NCBI GenBank assembly: GCA_001430745.1
Contig: KQ481962.1
Location: 1,095,847-1,116,767 of the forward strand
Direction: 5' to 3'
Length of the DNA: 20,921 nucleotides
DNA from: Auxenochlorella pyrenoidosa
Lineage: Eukaryota > Chlorophyta > Trebouxiophyceae > Chlorellales > Chlorellaceae
Part shown: positions 1-9,550 of the stretch, piece by piece
Layout: each line of letters begins with the position of its first letter
Position numbering within the stretch: position 1 is the stretch's first letter
Position numbers and translations under genes: made by a program
The notes under the pieces: model-generated
Told to the model about the DNA's origin: nothing
Databases searched by the model: none
What the model saw: the letters and a program-made list of their open reading frames with translations, nothing else

Positions 1-3000
1 TGCCATGCACGCGCCCACCTCAGAAACCTCCCTCCCTGCTCCGCCGCCGCGGCGCCCTGCTGCCCGGCAGGCGACCTGCCCGGCGCCGACTCTGACTACA
101 AGGCGGCGCAGGATGCTGCAGAGGACGACAGGCAGCGCAGGGAGGCACACGACTACCGCGGGTGAGGCTGCCCCGCCCCGCCGCCACCTCCGCGCCGCGC
201 TGCCCAGCCGGCCAGCTGCATCGCTATTGCGGGGCCCCGGTGGCGGGGCGGCGCAAGGCTGGGTGGTCGAGCGCCTTGTGTGCAAGGGTGTGTTTTTGAT
301 CGTGCGAGAAGAGTCAAAAGGTGCCCATTCATGACAATCGCTGTGCCCACCGTGCCCCCCTTGCTGGCCGCAGCTTCCTGCTTGCGGAGCGCGTGCGGCG
401 GCGCAAGGAGGCGATCGAGCGCAGCAAGCGCCGGCCCGCCCCTGTGCAGCACAGGTGGGCAGGCGCTGGCCCCCCCCCTATGACCCAGCCCGGCTCTGCC
501 TCGCTGGCCTTGGCCACGCCATTCGCCGCGTGCTGCCCATTCCAGCCGCCTGCTCTGTGGCTTGGCCCAGCTGCCCCGGGGGGCCCTGCCAGGCGCTCAT
601 GGTACTGCATGTGGTACCGCAGGTACCGTACCGCCGTGATTGAGGAGCTGGAGCCGGAGGAGGGCACCCCGGAGCAGGAGGAGGCGGTGGCGCACGAACG
701 GGCCAAGGCCTGGGAGGAGTCGGCGCTGTCGCTGGTGTGTGGTTTTGTGGGTGGGTGGGTGGTGGTGGTGTGGGTGGGTGTGGGTGGGTGGGTTTTTTTG
801 GGGGGGGGGGAGGGGGGGGCGGCGCCACGCGCGTCCCTCCGGTTGCGGCGGCAGGCGCTGCGACTGGGCTGCCCCCTCTCCAATCCGGCCAACACTTGTA
901 GTGCAGGCGCTGCCGCGTGCGCGGCCCTGCGGCGTGCCACTGTGCACCAGCCGAGCACGCAGCGGGCCTGGCCACCCTTGCTGCCGGAATGCAGCTCCTG
1001 GTCTGCGTGGCCAGCGGGCACAGCAATTCCTTTCTTAGTGCTTGCCCTCGCTCTCTGCGCCCTGCCTGCCTGCCCACCCGCAGGCTGTAGAGGCCAAGGG
1101 GCGGGCGGCGCGGGTCGCCCGGGAATACGAAGAGGAGCAGGCCAGGGTCAGGTAGGCCCGCCTGCCCTGCCCTGCCCGGCCCCTGCCCACCCCCCCAGCG
1201 CCGCCTGCGCAGCGCCACTCGCACGGTTTAAACCTGCCCTCGGCAGGGCCGCGGCTGCCACGCTGCGTCTGGAACCCGTCGTGGCCCCAGGCTGCCGCCA
1301 CGGCCACACTGCTCCCACGCCGCTGCTTGGTGGGTGCAGGGAGGAGAACGAGGCGCGGCGCGAGCGTAACGAGGTGCGGGCGGCGCGCAGGCGCAGCGTG
1401 GCAGAGGCTGCCGCGCCACGCGCGCGGGCAGAGGCGGCGCGTCGCGCGGCGGGGCCGGCGGTGGCGGTCAAGGAGCGCACGGAGATCCCCATAGAGATCG
1501 TGAGCAGCGGCGCTGCCAAGCCCCTTGCACCAGCAACTGCCGGCGGCGGCAGCGGCGACTTACACGTCAGCAGCAGTAGCAGCGACAGCAGCAGGAGCAG
1601 CAGCAGGAGCACGGCCAGCAGGCTGGCAGGGTATGCGAGTGAGTCAGAGAGCACAGAGGTTGTTGGGGGAGACGAGGCCGGTGCAGTTGCAGCGTCGGAG
1701 GCGGCCGCAGGAGCGCCAGCGGCAGGCAAGGCCCCGGCACGGCCTGGGCAGCGCTCAGCCGCTGCGCCCGCAGAGGCAGAGCCCGAGGCTGCCAGGGGCG
1801 ATGGCGAGCCAGCAGCAGAGCAGCAGGCAGCACCGCAGCTGCCTGCCGCCGGCGAGGCTGCGCCGGCAGCAGCCCCCGGCAAGCAGCCCCCGGCCGTGAC
1901 ACAGACGCAGCAGCGGGGGGCGCAGCCGGAGGCTCAAGCAGCACAGCCTGCGCAGGGCGTGCAGGCGCTGCTGTCAGAGCAGGAGCTGGACAAGTTGAAG
2001 GAGGAGGCAGACAGGTTGCAGCTGGAGGGCCAGGCAGACGCGGCCGAGGAGCTCTATGCCAGGTGCGGGCAGGGCTCAGAGGCAAGCGTTTGCAATGGCA
2101 GGGGCCGGGCCGGCGGGCTGACCCTGACCTGTGGCAGTTTTGAAGCCCACGGCATGTTCGTCTTCGCGTCGCGTCAAGCTGGGGCAGCTGAAGTGGCGCA
2201 CGCAACCCGTTGCTGCCGCGCATGGTACCCGGCACGCTGCACCCCTGGCGGGCAGGGCTTGGACGATGTCATGACAGCCTGCCGACGCCTCCCCGCCCCT
2301 CCCTGCCCCAGGTACCTGCGCCACCGCCCCGCCGATCAGCGCGTGTGGGGCAACCGCGCAGAGAACTACCTCAAGGTGGGCTGCTGGCCTGGCCTGGCCT
2401 GGCTTGGCCTCTCCAGTGCTTGGCGAGGGCAAAAGTCGGCTTCCTCTAGCCTGCGGGCCGCCTGCTGTGCCTGGAATGGCGCCCACTGCTGCGCACAGGC
2501 TCGAGGCGTGCCGCCTGCCCAAGCGCCACGCACACGACAGGCTCCCAAACCCACCAGTTGGCTTTCATGCCTGGCCGGACCGCAGGCGGCACACTGGCCC
2601 GAGGTGCTGGAGTTCTGCAACGAGGCGCTGGCCATCGCCAGCCCCACCCACGAGGCCAAGCGCTTCAAAATCTTTGCCAGGCGCGGGGGTCGGGGTGGGG
2701 GGCTCTGGGGGGCTCGTGAGCGGGGCCTGTGACCCCTCACTCCAAGCTGCGGCAGCCGGCGCATGCAGGGGGCGCAGCCACGAGCAGCCCTCCTCGCGAC
2801 CCCCTCCACCCCCGCAGGCGGGCCGCCGCCTACCATGGCCTGGGCAGGCTGCAGGAGGCCCTGCGCGACTATGAGGCCGCTGATGCGGCGGCAGAGGCTG
2901 CTGAGGAGTGGGCGCCCAAGAGGACGATTGCCAAGTGAGGGGGTGGGGTGGGATGGGGGTGGGGGTGGGGTTGTGTTAGTTACCGGCACCGTGAGCACAC

Positions 3001-4952
3001 AAATCCGGTGCGGGCGGGCAGGCCTGCCCTGCAGGGGTGCGCCAGGAGGGGAGCCATGCCCCCTGGAGCCGGCCACAGCTGCACCGCGCACAGGCGACCC
3101 CAGGTTTGGGTCGCGGCAGCTCCCCAGGCGGCAGTGTGAGGAGCGCAAGGAGAGGGGCATGCGTGGCCTGCCCAGCAGGTGGCCACCCTGCGGCGGGTGT
3201 TTGACAACGGGGCAAACCTACCCACACCCATCCTCCTGCCCGGGGTCCCCGCCGCAGGCGCATCCGTGAGGCGCTGGCCGAGATGGAGTCCAAGGGCATC
3301 CAGGTGGCGCCCACCGGGCCCAGCATGCTCGGCATGCAGGCCGCGGCTGCGTCGGCTGCCGTGCAGCTGCCCGCCATGCCCGTCTCCCCTCCCGTACAGC
3401 CGCTGGCACCCCAAGAGGAGGCGGAGCTGGAGCCCCCTGCGGCCGCTGCTTCCCGCGCCCAGAGCGAGGCAGCCTCACCTGGCGGCGGCGGGGCGGCGGC
3501 ACCAGCAGCGCCGGGTGCCTCCTCACCTGCGGGAGGTGCCAGAGGGGAGGGGGCGCTGAGCCCGGGGGCGGCGCTCACCGCGGCCTCCCACCAGGCCCGC
3601 ATATGGGCCGAGGAGGCGGCGGCGGCCAAGCAGGCCTCGGCAGAGGCACGTGACAAGGGCAACAGCTGCTTCAAGAAGCACCAGTGGGAGCAGGTGGGCA
3701 GGGGCAAGGGGAGCACGCGCGGCCCTTGTACAGGAATTGTGAGCTGGCCACTCTACAGCTGCCGGCCCTGATCTGCACCACGCGCCTCCATGTGCAAGCC
3801 CCTACGATGCTCCACCAAGCCGCGGATCCGACACCCGCGTGCTTGACAGCTATCCCACCTCTCTGACCTTCCCAACACCCTCCGCCCACCCTGTCCAGGC
3901 GCTGAGGCACTACCGCCGTGCCTCCGAGCTGGACCCCGGGTGCAAGCTGGCCCTGGCCAACCAGGCGGCGGCGCTGCTCAAGCTGGAGCGCTGGGCGGAG
4001 GCTGAAGACCTGGCGGGGCAGGTGGGCTGCTGTGCGCGCGCGCGTGGGGCTGCTGTGCGCGCGCGCGTGGGGCTGCTGTGGCGTGCTGCATGCTCTGCAC
4101 GCTGGGGAGCATGGCATGGCGGTGCAGGCCCGGGCGCCACCGCCACGCGCCAAGTCCGGCACGCCGGCTGCGGCTGGCCACGCTGCCGCCCCGCCCGCGT
4201 CGGGTCACCCCCGATCTCTTTCCCAGGCCTCTGGACCATTGCGTGCTCGACACATACTGCATACACTTTGAGATTTCTGCCAGCACCGGCTGCCCGCCTG
4301 CCTGCGCCTCACCCACCCACCCACCCACCACCACCACCACCACCACACACACCCACACACCCCCTGCAGGCGCTGGCCATCGATTGTGGATTCACCAAGG
4401 CGCGGTTCCGCCGTGCCCTGGCTTACTACAACCAGGGCAACCTGGAGCTGGCCGTCATGGACATGGAGGTGAGGGGGAGGGGGCTGCCGCTGGCTCGCTC
4501 CCGCTGCTTTGTCCTCACGTGGCCACCGCTGGTCCTGCATGCACTCCCCGGGCGCCGCACCCAGCTGCGTGCTCAAGCCCGCATCGCATCGACTCGAGAA
4601 AGAGAGGGAGTTCAGGGCGGCTCGGCCCATCAGGGCGCACATCTGGGGGCCGCCCGGGCCAAACCCGCGGCACCTGGCCGTTGGCTGTGCCTCGAAGCCC
4701 AGCCGAGCATGGCTCAGCAGCGAGCCAAGGCGTGCCATGGCATACAGCGCTCACCCCTCCCCCCCACCCCCCACCCCCCCGCTTGCCTGCTGCCCTGTGC
4801 AGTTTGCCGCCGGGGCAGACCCCGCCGACAAGGCAGCCCAGCGCGAGCTGCAGGCCATGAAGGCTGCCCTGGCGCAGGAGCAGGCGCGGCTAGGCCTGGC
4901 GGGCATGCACACGCAGGCCAACAGCCTGTATGACGACCCTCCGGGCCCCTGA
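1..4952 (+). CDS. TPR/coiled-coil co-chaperone-like protein (5' partial)
   Basis: Twelve exons: 71-161, 374-454, 623-734, 1084-1151, 1340-2062, 2312-2375, 2586-2680, 2818-2934, 3258-3693, 3899-4021, 4370-4468, 4803-4952 (TGA 4950-4952). All joins keep one frame, giving about 718 residues; the first exon is internal, so the start lies upstream. In order, the protein has a charged Glu/Arg coiled coil (about residues 1-150), a Ser/Ala/Gln-rich disordered region, a degenerate TPR block (about 332-449), a Pro/Ala linker, and a canonical three-TPR block (about 578-685). The second block has carboxylate-clamp positions R581, N585, N616, K646 and R650, as in TPR domains that bind the C-terminal tails of Hsp70 or Hsp90. 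Coiled coil plus TPR resembles axonemal-dynein assembly factors (DNAAF4/SPAG1 type), but TTC or RPAP3-like proteins are also possible. Co-chaperone role: inferred. Exact orthology: not determined. Confidence 0.75.
735..1083 (+). repeat. Intron with G/T-rich low-complexity run
   Basis: Intron 3 of the TPR gene. Bases 746-823 are almost entirely GGT/GGGT units followed by two G homopolymers, beginning within about 12 bases of the donor (GTGTGT). The pattern suits G-quadruplex formation in the RNA, but that is inference. Confidence 0.7.
2681..2817 (+). other. GC-AG intron in the TPR gene
   Basis: The exon ends TTTGCCAG and the intron starts GCGCGG; the acceptor is CCCCGCAG. Only this join continues the TPR helix (FAR|RAAAYHGL). 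The nearby GT dinucleotides (from 2690) break the frame. Confidence 0.75.
4024..4079 (+). repeat. 23-base tandem repeat inside an intron
   Basis: Two complete copies (4024-4046 and 4047-4069) and a partial third (4070-4079) of a unit starting GGGCTGCTGTG followed by an alternating CG run. It lies at the start of the intron 4022-4369 of the TPR gene and has no visible coding role. Confidence 0.85.
4308..4362 (+). repeat. CCCA / CAC simple repeat
   Basis: CACCCACC units pass into CAC and CACA units just before the acceptor CCCCTGCAG at 4361-4369. It is part of the pyrimidine-rich 3' end of an intron in the TPR gene. Confidence 0.8.
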
Positions 4953-5508
4953 GTGAGGGCGCGCGGCAGGCCACCTCTCCAACGACCCCTGCCTGCAACC
5001 AACACGGCCCGGCAGCCTCAGCGGCGCCGCTCAGCAGGCACAAAGAGGCCGGCACCTGATGGCAGCTGCTGCGTAGTCTCATGTGCACAGCGCTCAGCCA
5101 GCAGCAGCAAGCCTGGCAAGCAACCTAGCGAAAGGCTCTCCAGAACTTGAGCGACTACAGGTGCAAGATGCAGGACAAACTGCCTGAATGATGCCTCAGA
5201 ATAGCTCTGTTGAAGGCGCCAGCATGGGGGCAGCAGAGGTTAGCATGAGCCCGGGAAAAAGCTGCACAATTGTGCGAGGCAGTCAGCACAGGCAAGCGGG
5301 GCACAGGCATGCAGGGCAAGTGAGAGGGTAGATACAGGCCCGTTGGTAAACACACACTGAGCATGCAAACGTCAATAGCACGCAGTGCACATGCGTTTTT
5401 GATATTCGATAGTACAAGGTCAGGCAGGCACGCCAGCGCAGCCATTGGTGGCAGGCTGGCAGCGGAAAAAGCCTTCTGTTGCTGGTTCTGCGCATTGGCT
5501 CCTCGCGT
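4953..5508. other. Convergent intergenic region (3' UTRs)
   Basis: It lies between the stop of the TPR gene (+) and the stop of the membrane-protein gene (-). It presumably holds both 3' UTRs. I see no convincing exon, RNA gene or TGTAA-type algal polyadenylation signal on the plus strand. Confidence 0.6.
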
Positions 5509-7748
5509 TCAGCTGGCTGCCATGCGCGCCACCGCCATGGCGGCAGCCGCCGCGGCGCCCGCCCGGCGCCCGCACTGTGGCAGCTTGCAGATGTAGACGA
5601 TGGGGATGGCGGCGCCCAGGCTGAGGGCCAGGGCCAGCGCAAAGGCAGACCACCGTTGGGGGGGGGGGGGGGGGGCAAGCAAGGACGGGGGCCCAGCATG
5701 AGGAAGGGTACACCACAGGGATGCAGAGGGAGCGCTGGGGGAGGCAGGGAGAAGGGAGGACCATGGCTGAGCTCATCCATCTTGTCGCCCAGATCTGCCT
5801 ACCCAGAAAGCTGACCCAATCTCACCCCACCCACCCACCCACCCGCACCCCACCCACCCACCCACCCGCACCCCACCCACCCACCACCCCACCACCCCAC
5901 CAGAGATCATTGCACGTGTCATCTGGCAGTTGCAGCTGCGCACACAGGGCCTCTGCCGCGGCGGTCAGGCCGTAGTTGAAAACGAATGGGGCCAGCATGC
6001 CGAGCACGATCGGGCTGCAGCAGGAGTGTCGTGGGTGGCGAGGGGTGGATTGGGTGGGGGGGCCCTGCCTTAACGAGTATCGATGACAGATGAATTCGTC
6101 ATAGCGCAACTCGGCCGTGCAGATGGGCACACTAAATGCATGTTTGCCGGCCCAGCCCTCCCGCTGAGTCCCTGGTGCATTCCACGCTGGCCGTTCCGCA
6201 CCCTCACCAAGTGATGCACCACCACAGGGGGGTGGGGCCAGCCATCAGCAGCAGCACCGCCGCGGCGCCCGCCCTGGCAAACTCTCCCGCCAGTGCCGGC
6301 AGCGCAGCCTGCGCACCGCCGAGGCGGGTTAAGGACCGCAATGCTGGGTCGGCAAGCGTTGCAGGCGGCAGAGCTGTAGCCACACCAAGGCTGCGGGCAT
6401 GCAGTGCTGGTTTTTTGTGGCTGGCAGCCAAGCCCCAGTGCAACCGGCATGATCAGCCAGGCCGCGTCCTCCACCTCCCACCACCCGAGGCCCAACTCAC
6501 CCTCCCAGACTGCAAGAGCGCAGTCGCGCCTGCCACCTGCTCCAACATTTTGTCCACAAATGCAGCCAGCAGGGCAGGCAGCTCCAGCCCTGCATCACTG
6601 CCCGCCTCTGCGCTGCTGCTGCCGCCGCTGCCAAGGCCTGCACTTGAGCCCGCATGCGGGCCCCTCCCAAGTCCCATGCTGCGGCTGCTGCGGCCGCTGC
6701 TGCGACCACCGCCGCTGCCGCTGCCTGCCGGCGGCGCCCCTCTGCCCGCAAGGGCGGCCATGCGGCCGGCGAGCGTGGCATCAAGCACCACCCTGCCGCT
6801 GCTGGCCTCCCACACAGCGCAGGGGCCGGTGCCCGTGCCGCAGGCTGGCAGCGCGGCAGCCTCCAGCTGGAAAGCAAACAGGCGGCGGCCTAGGGCAGCC
6901 TCCGCCGCGCCCGCTGCCACGTTGAGCGCCGCTGCCGCGGGGCCCAAGGCGGCCGTCAGGTTGGCTGCTGCGGGGTGGATGGACAGGAAGGGCACGTGGC
7001 CCAGCCGCCTGCGGCATAGATGGCATAGGGAGGGGATAGGGCACAGTGTGGGAGAGGGGCGTGGGGCTGGAACCAGGGGTCAGGCGCAGCTGCAACAAGG
7101 GGTGCAAGCTCAGGGGGCGAATCGTTTGTGTTGATTGCCTGCGGCCCTGGTCCGCACCTGGCGATGCTGCCATTGCCCGGCACAATGAGCAGAAAGGCGC
7201 CAGGGTAGGACCACGGCCGCCCCAGTGCGCCCTCCAGGCTGACAGCCGGGTCTGAGGCAGGGAGGCAGAGAGGCACGGATCAATAGGGGCCCTGAGAGCC
7301 AGGCATGGCCAGTGTGGTCAGGAAGGGAGGGAAAGGTCGGCGGCACCGCAGATGGCAGGCACATGCCAGCGCTGGATGATTGCATCGGTGGAAAGAGATC
7401 CACCAGCCGCGGCCCCTCCTCACCAAAGCGCGCAAACTTGGTGCTTGCGGGCCAGCCCACGCGTCGCATGGCATCTGCCGCCAACCCTGTGACTGCGGTC
7501 AGGGCGGCGGGGTCCAGCTCCGCCGCCTCTCCGACCGGCAGTCCTGCCAGGAGCGAGGCCTGCTGGCGCCAGCTGGGCCCTGGCGGGCAGTGCAGCGCTG
7601 GCTGCGACTGCTCGGCGATGAACAGAGCAGAGCCTGTGACCAGGGCCGCCGCAACGGCCAGCTGCAGCAGGCCAGAGCCCATGCTTGCAGACGGGGCGGA
7701 GGGGGTGGGACGAGAGCGCCTTCTGCGTGGAAGGGACGAGGGCCTCAT
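5509..7748 (-). CDS. Unrecognised protein with three predicted membrane segments
   Basis: Six exons in transcript order: 7748-7424, 7251-7158, 7008-6501, 6308-6208, 6014-5901, 5734-5509 (stop TGA at 5511-5509). All joins are GT-AG and keep one frame, giving about 455 residues. Segment 1 (about 27-44) follows a basic Arg/Ser/Pro tail and looks like a signal anchor. A region of about 270 residues follows, with two N-glycosylation sequons (N135 in NGS, N156 in NLT) and a Gly/Ser-rich linker. Next come a long hydrophobic stretch (about 322-360, containing PLWWCIT) and a last segment (about 409-431, ending IPIVYICK) with a short basic tail. This suggests a secretory-pathway membrane protein with a lumenal domain. 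I do not recognise the family. ATG codons at 7682 (next to segment 1) and a non-ATG extension to 7808 are alternative starts. The last exon contains an 18-base homopolymer on which its frame depends. Confidence 0.6.
5658..5675 (-). repeat. 18-base G/C homopolymer in a coding exon
   Basis: Eighteen consecutive G on the plus strand, read as a proline run on the minus strand in the last exon of the membrane-protein gene. One base more or less would shift the frame of the final membrane segment, so the count matters for the model. Confidence 0.9.
5817..5900 (-). repeat. GGGTGGGT / GGTGGGG intronic array
   Basis: Near-perfect CCCACCCACC units on the plus strand. In the sense of the minus-strand gene it is a GGGT array that begins directly at the donor GTGGGG (5900) and covers about half of the intron 5900-5735. 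Confidence 0.85.
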
Positions 7749-8200
7749 TGTCTGTGAGCATGCATTCAGCGCCAAGCAGCTGCCAAGCAGCAAACAACAC
7801 AGGAACACAAGCTAGGGCAAGGTGCGCAGGGCAGGCGCCGGCGCCGCAGGTAGCAACCGCAGGAGGGCCGGATGCATCGCGCAATCGATCTCGCACTGCG
7901 CGCTTGGTTATACTCGCCGTGTACCAGGGGCCGGGAGAGCTGTTTTGGTGGGAGCTGGTCGCGGCACCGCCGCTAGCGGGCGCTGCCTGCGCTCCGAAAC
8001 TGGTGAACAACTAGATCGGCGCGTGCTGTCTTTTTCAACGACAAAGGAGACGGGGGATCACCAAAATTCGGCGACAGCGATGATGGAACCCCACTGCACA
8101 TTGCCGGTTCGATCCGTCTTTTTACCTTGCATTTCGCACTGCCTCCTCTCACCACTCCTCCCGCAAATCGGCCAACCTGGCGGCAAGCACGGACAAAGAC
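7749..8200. other. Divergent intergenic region, candidate shared promoter
   Basis: About 450 bases between the start codons of the membrane-protein gene (-) and the DNL zinc-finger gene (+). It must contain both 5' UTRs and at least one promoter. I see no clear TATA box or known element. Confidence 0.5.
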
Positions 8201-9295
8201 ATGGCGCCCTGGCTGGCCCAGGCCGCTAGGCGGCTGGGAGGCCGCGGCATCAGGCGAGGATTGAGCTGTGCAAACATGCATGCAGTGTAGCATCTGAAAC
8301 GCCCATCTCCACACGCTGCGCAAGAAGCATCCGCACATGCTGCTCGTTTCCCTGCCTGCAGGGGCCTTGGCGATGCCCTGAAAGAACAGGGATCTGCCAG
8401 CACAAGCACTCGGCAGCCGCAACAGCCGTGGATGGTCACGGCGGTGCGGGCGCTTGGCGGCGGCGGCAGTGGCGGCGAGGACGTGCCTGGCAGCAGCAGC
8501 AACCCAGCGGCGCCTGCACTAAGATTGGATGAGGCAGCTGGTACCAGCGGTCGATCTGCTACAACAGCTGCAGCTGAGAAGGCGGCGGCGGCAGCGGCGG
8601 CGGCGGCACGGCCCCGCCCGCCGCCAGGCCATACCGACTTCCAGCAGCGGCAGCTGCTCATGCTTTTCACCTGCAACAAGTGCAACACGCGCGCTGCCAA
8701 GGCCTTCTCCAAGCAGAGCTACGAGCAGGGCGTGGTGATAGTAGAGTGCCCCGGCTGCCAGAACAGGCACCTCATCGCCGACCACCTGGGCTGGTTTGGG
8801 CAGAAAGGTGAGCGGGGCCCACCAGGGAGGGCTGGCAGAAAATGTTGGCATTGTTGCTGGCTGGAGGCTGATAACAGGCCCCACCAATGCATCCGGTTTC
8901 AGCAGCAGCAGCAGAATCACAAGCGGGCAGCGTGCTTTGGACAGCGCGTGCGCAGCACCTCGCCCCTGCACCCAAGCATTGATTGCGCCCACAGGTGCAA
9001 GAAAACTTGCGATGTCGGCCCACACACCTTCCATCCCGGGGCGTCCCCGCGTATGCCAATGGCTACCCTGCTGCTTTGCCATCCCGCAGGCACAGTGGAG
9101 CAGTTTGCAGCAGAGCGGGGCGGCACCGTCGTGCGCAAGACGGCCGATGGGACGGTTGAGCTGACGCCTGAGGATCTGTTGGGACATTCACTTGCCGAGG
9201 AGGCTGCAGCGGCGCAACAGGGACAGGCAGCGGCCGCAGCGCCAACTGCGCAGGGCGGCGGCAGCGGCGGCGGCGGCGGCAGTGGTGGGGCGTAG
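8201..9295 (+). CDS. DNL-type zinc-finger protein (Hsp70-escort, Hep1/Zim17 family)
   Basis: Exons 8201-8253, 8362-8807 and 9090-9295 (TAG 9293-9295) give 234 residues. The core begins FTCNKCNTR and includes [29 protein letters not shown]122/C125 and C147/C150 form the two CxxC pairs that hold zinc. Family members (yeast Zim17/Hep1, human DNLZ, plant and algal ZR/HEP proteins) keep organellar Hsp70 soluble and active. The start [16 protein letters not shown] is Arg/Ala-rich and amphipathic, as in mitochondrial presequences. A plastid form is possible, so the organelle is uncertain. The first intron is GC-AG; without it, translation would have to start at the ATG at 8432, losing the presequence. 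A poly-Ala stretch precedes the zinc finger and a Gly/Ser/Ala tail follows it; both look like disordered extensions. Confidence 0.92.
8254..8361 (+). other. GC-AG intron in the DNL zinc-finger gene
   Basis: The exon ends GGCATCAG, the intron starts GCGAGG, and the acceptor is CCTGCCTGCAG. The first exon has a two-base overhang that fits the one leading base of the next exon. The nearby GT sites (GTGCAA, GTGTAG) give the wrong phase. Confidence 0.7.
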
Positions 9296-9550
9296 CAGGT
9301 TCTGCGCAGAGAAAGCTTGATTGCTACTGCAAAGAGAACTGTTTCATCCACTGTGCATGCTCAGACTGCAAGAGCTTGCAGCGGTTGTGCAAAGGCTGGG
9401 ATTTGGCGCTATGGCTGGCCAGCAGAGCGCCACATGGGCTCGGCATATGTGGTCGAGAGACCTGATGCTCCGACCCAATCTCACGCGGTCCCAAGAGTCG
9501 ATCGGGACACAACTCGAGTTTTTTGAGGGGAAGCGGCGCCCGTGCGAGCC

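Noticed and set aside
321..2732. An 803-codon plus-strand open frame
   Set aside because: It runs through several introns with clear donors and acceptors, and switches in and out of the true frame. Only parts of it (in exons 2, 3, 5, 6 and 7) are coding. Its length reflects the scarcity of stop codons in GC-rich DNA.
5817..5900. Possible CRISPR-like or satellite array
   Set aside because: The units are short simple repeats without spacers, lying inside an intron. It is a microsatellite-type tract.
6309..6500. Earlier acceptor at 6391 for exon 4 of the membrane-protein gene, adding about 27 residues
   Set aside because: It is out of phase with the strong GTGAGT donor ending exon 3. It would need a weak donor (GTGGAG or GTCTGG). 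The acceptor before 6308, preceded by CTTAAC, fits phase and branch-point context.
8100..8125. T-loop-like GGTTCGATCC followed by a T run, as at the 3' end of a tRNA
   Set aside because: The flanking bases do not form a five-pair T stem, and no acceptor, D or anticodon arms can be drawn upstream.
8432..9295. Single-exon start of the DNL zinc-finger protein at the ATG at 8432
   Set aside because: The frame is open upstream to a good acceptor, and a phase-matched first exon at 8201 supplies an organelle-targeting N terminus.
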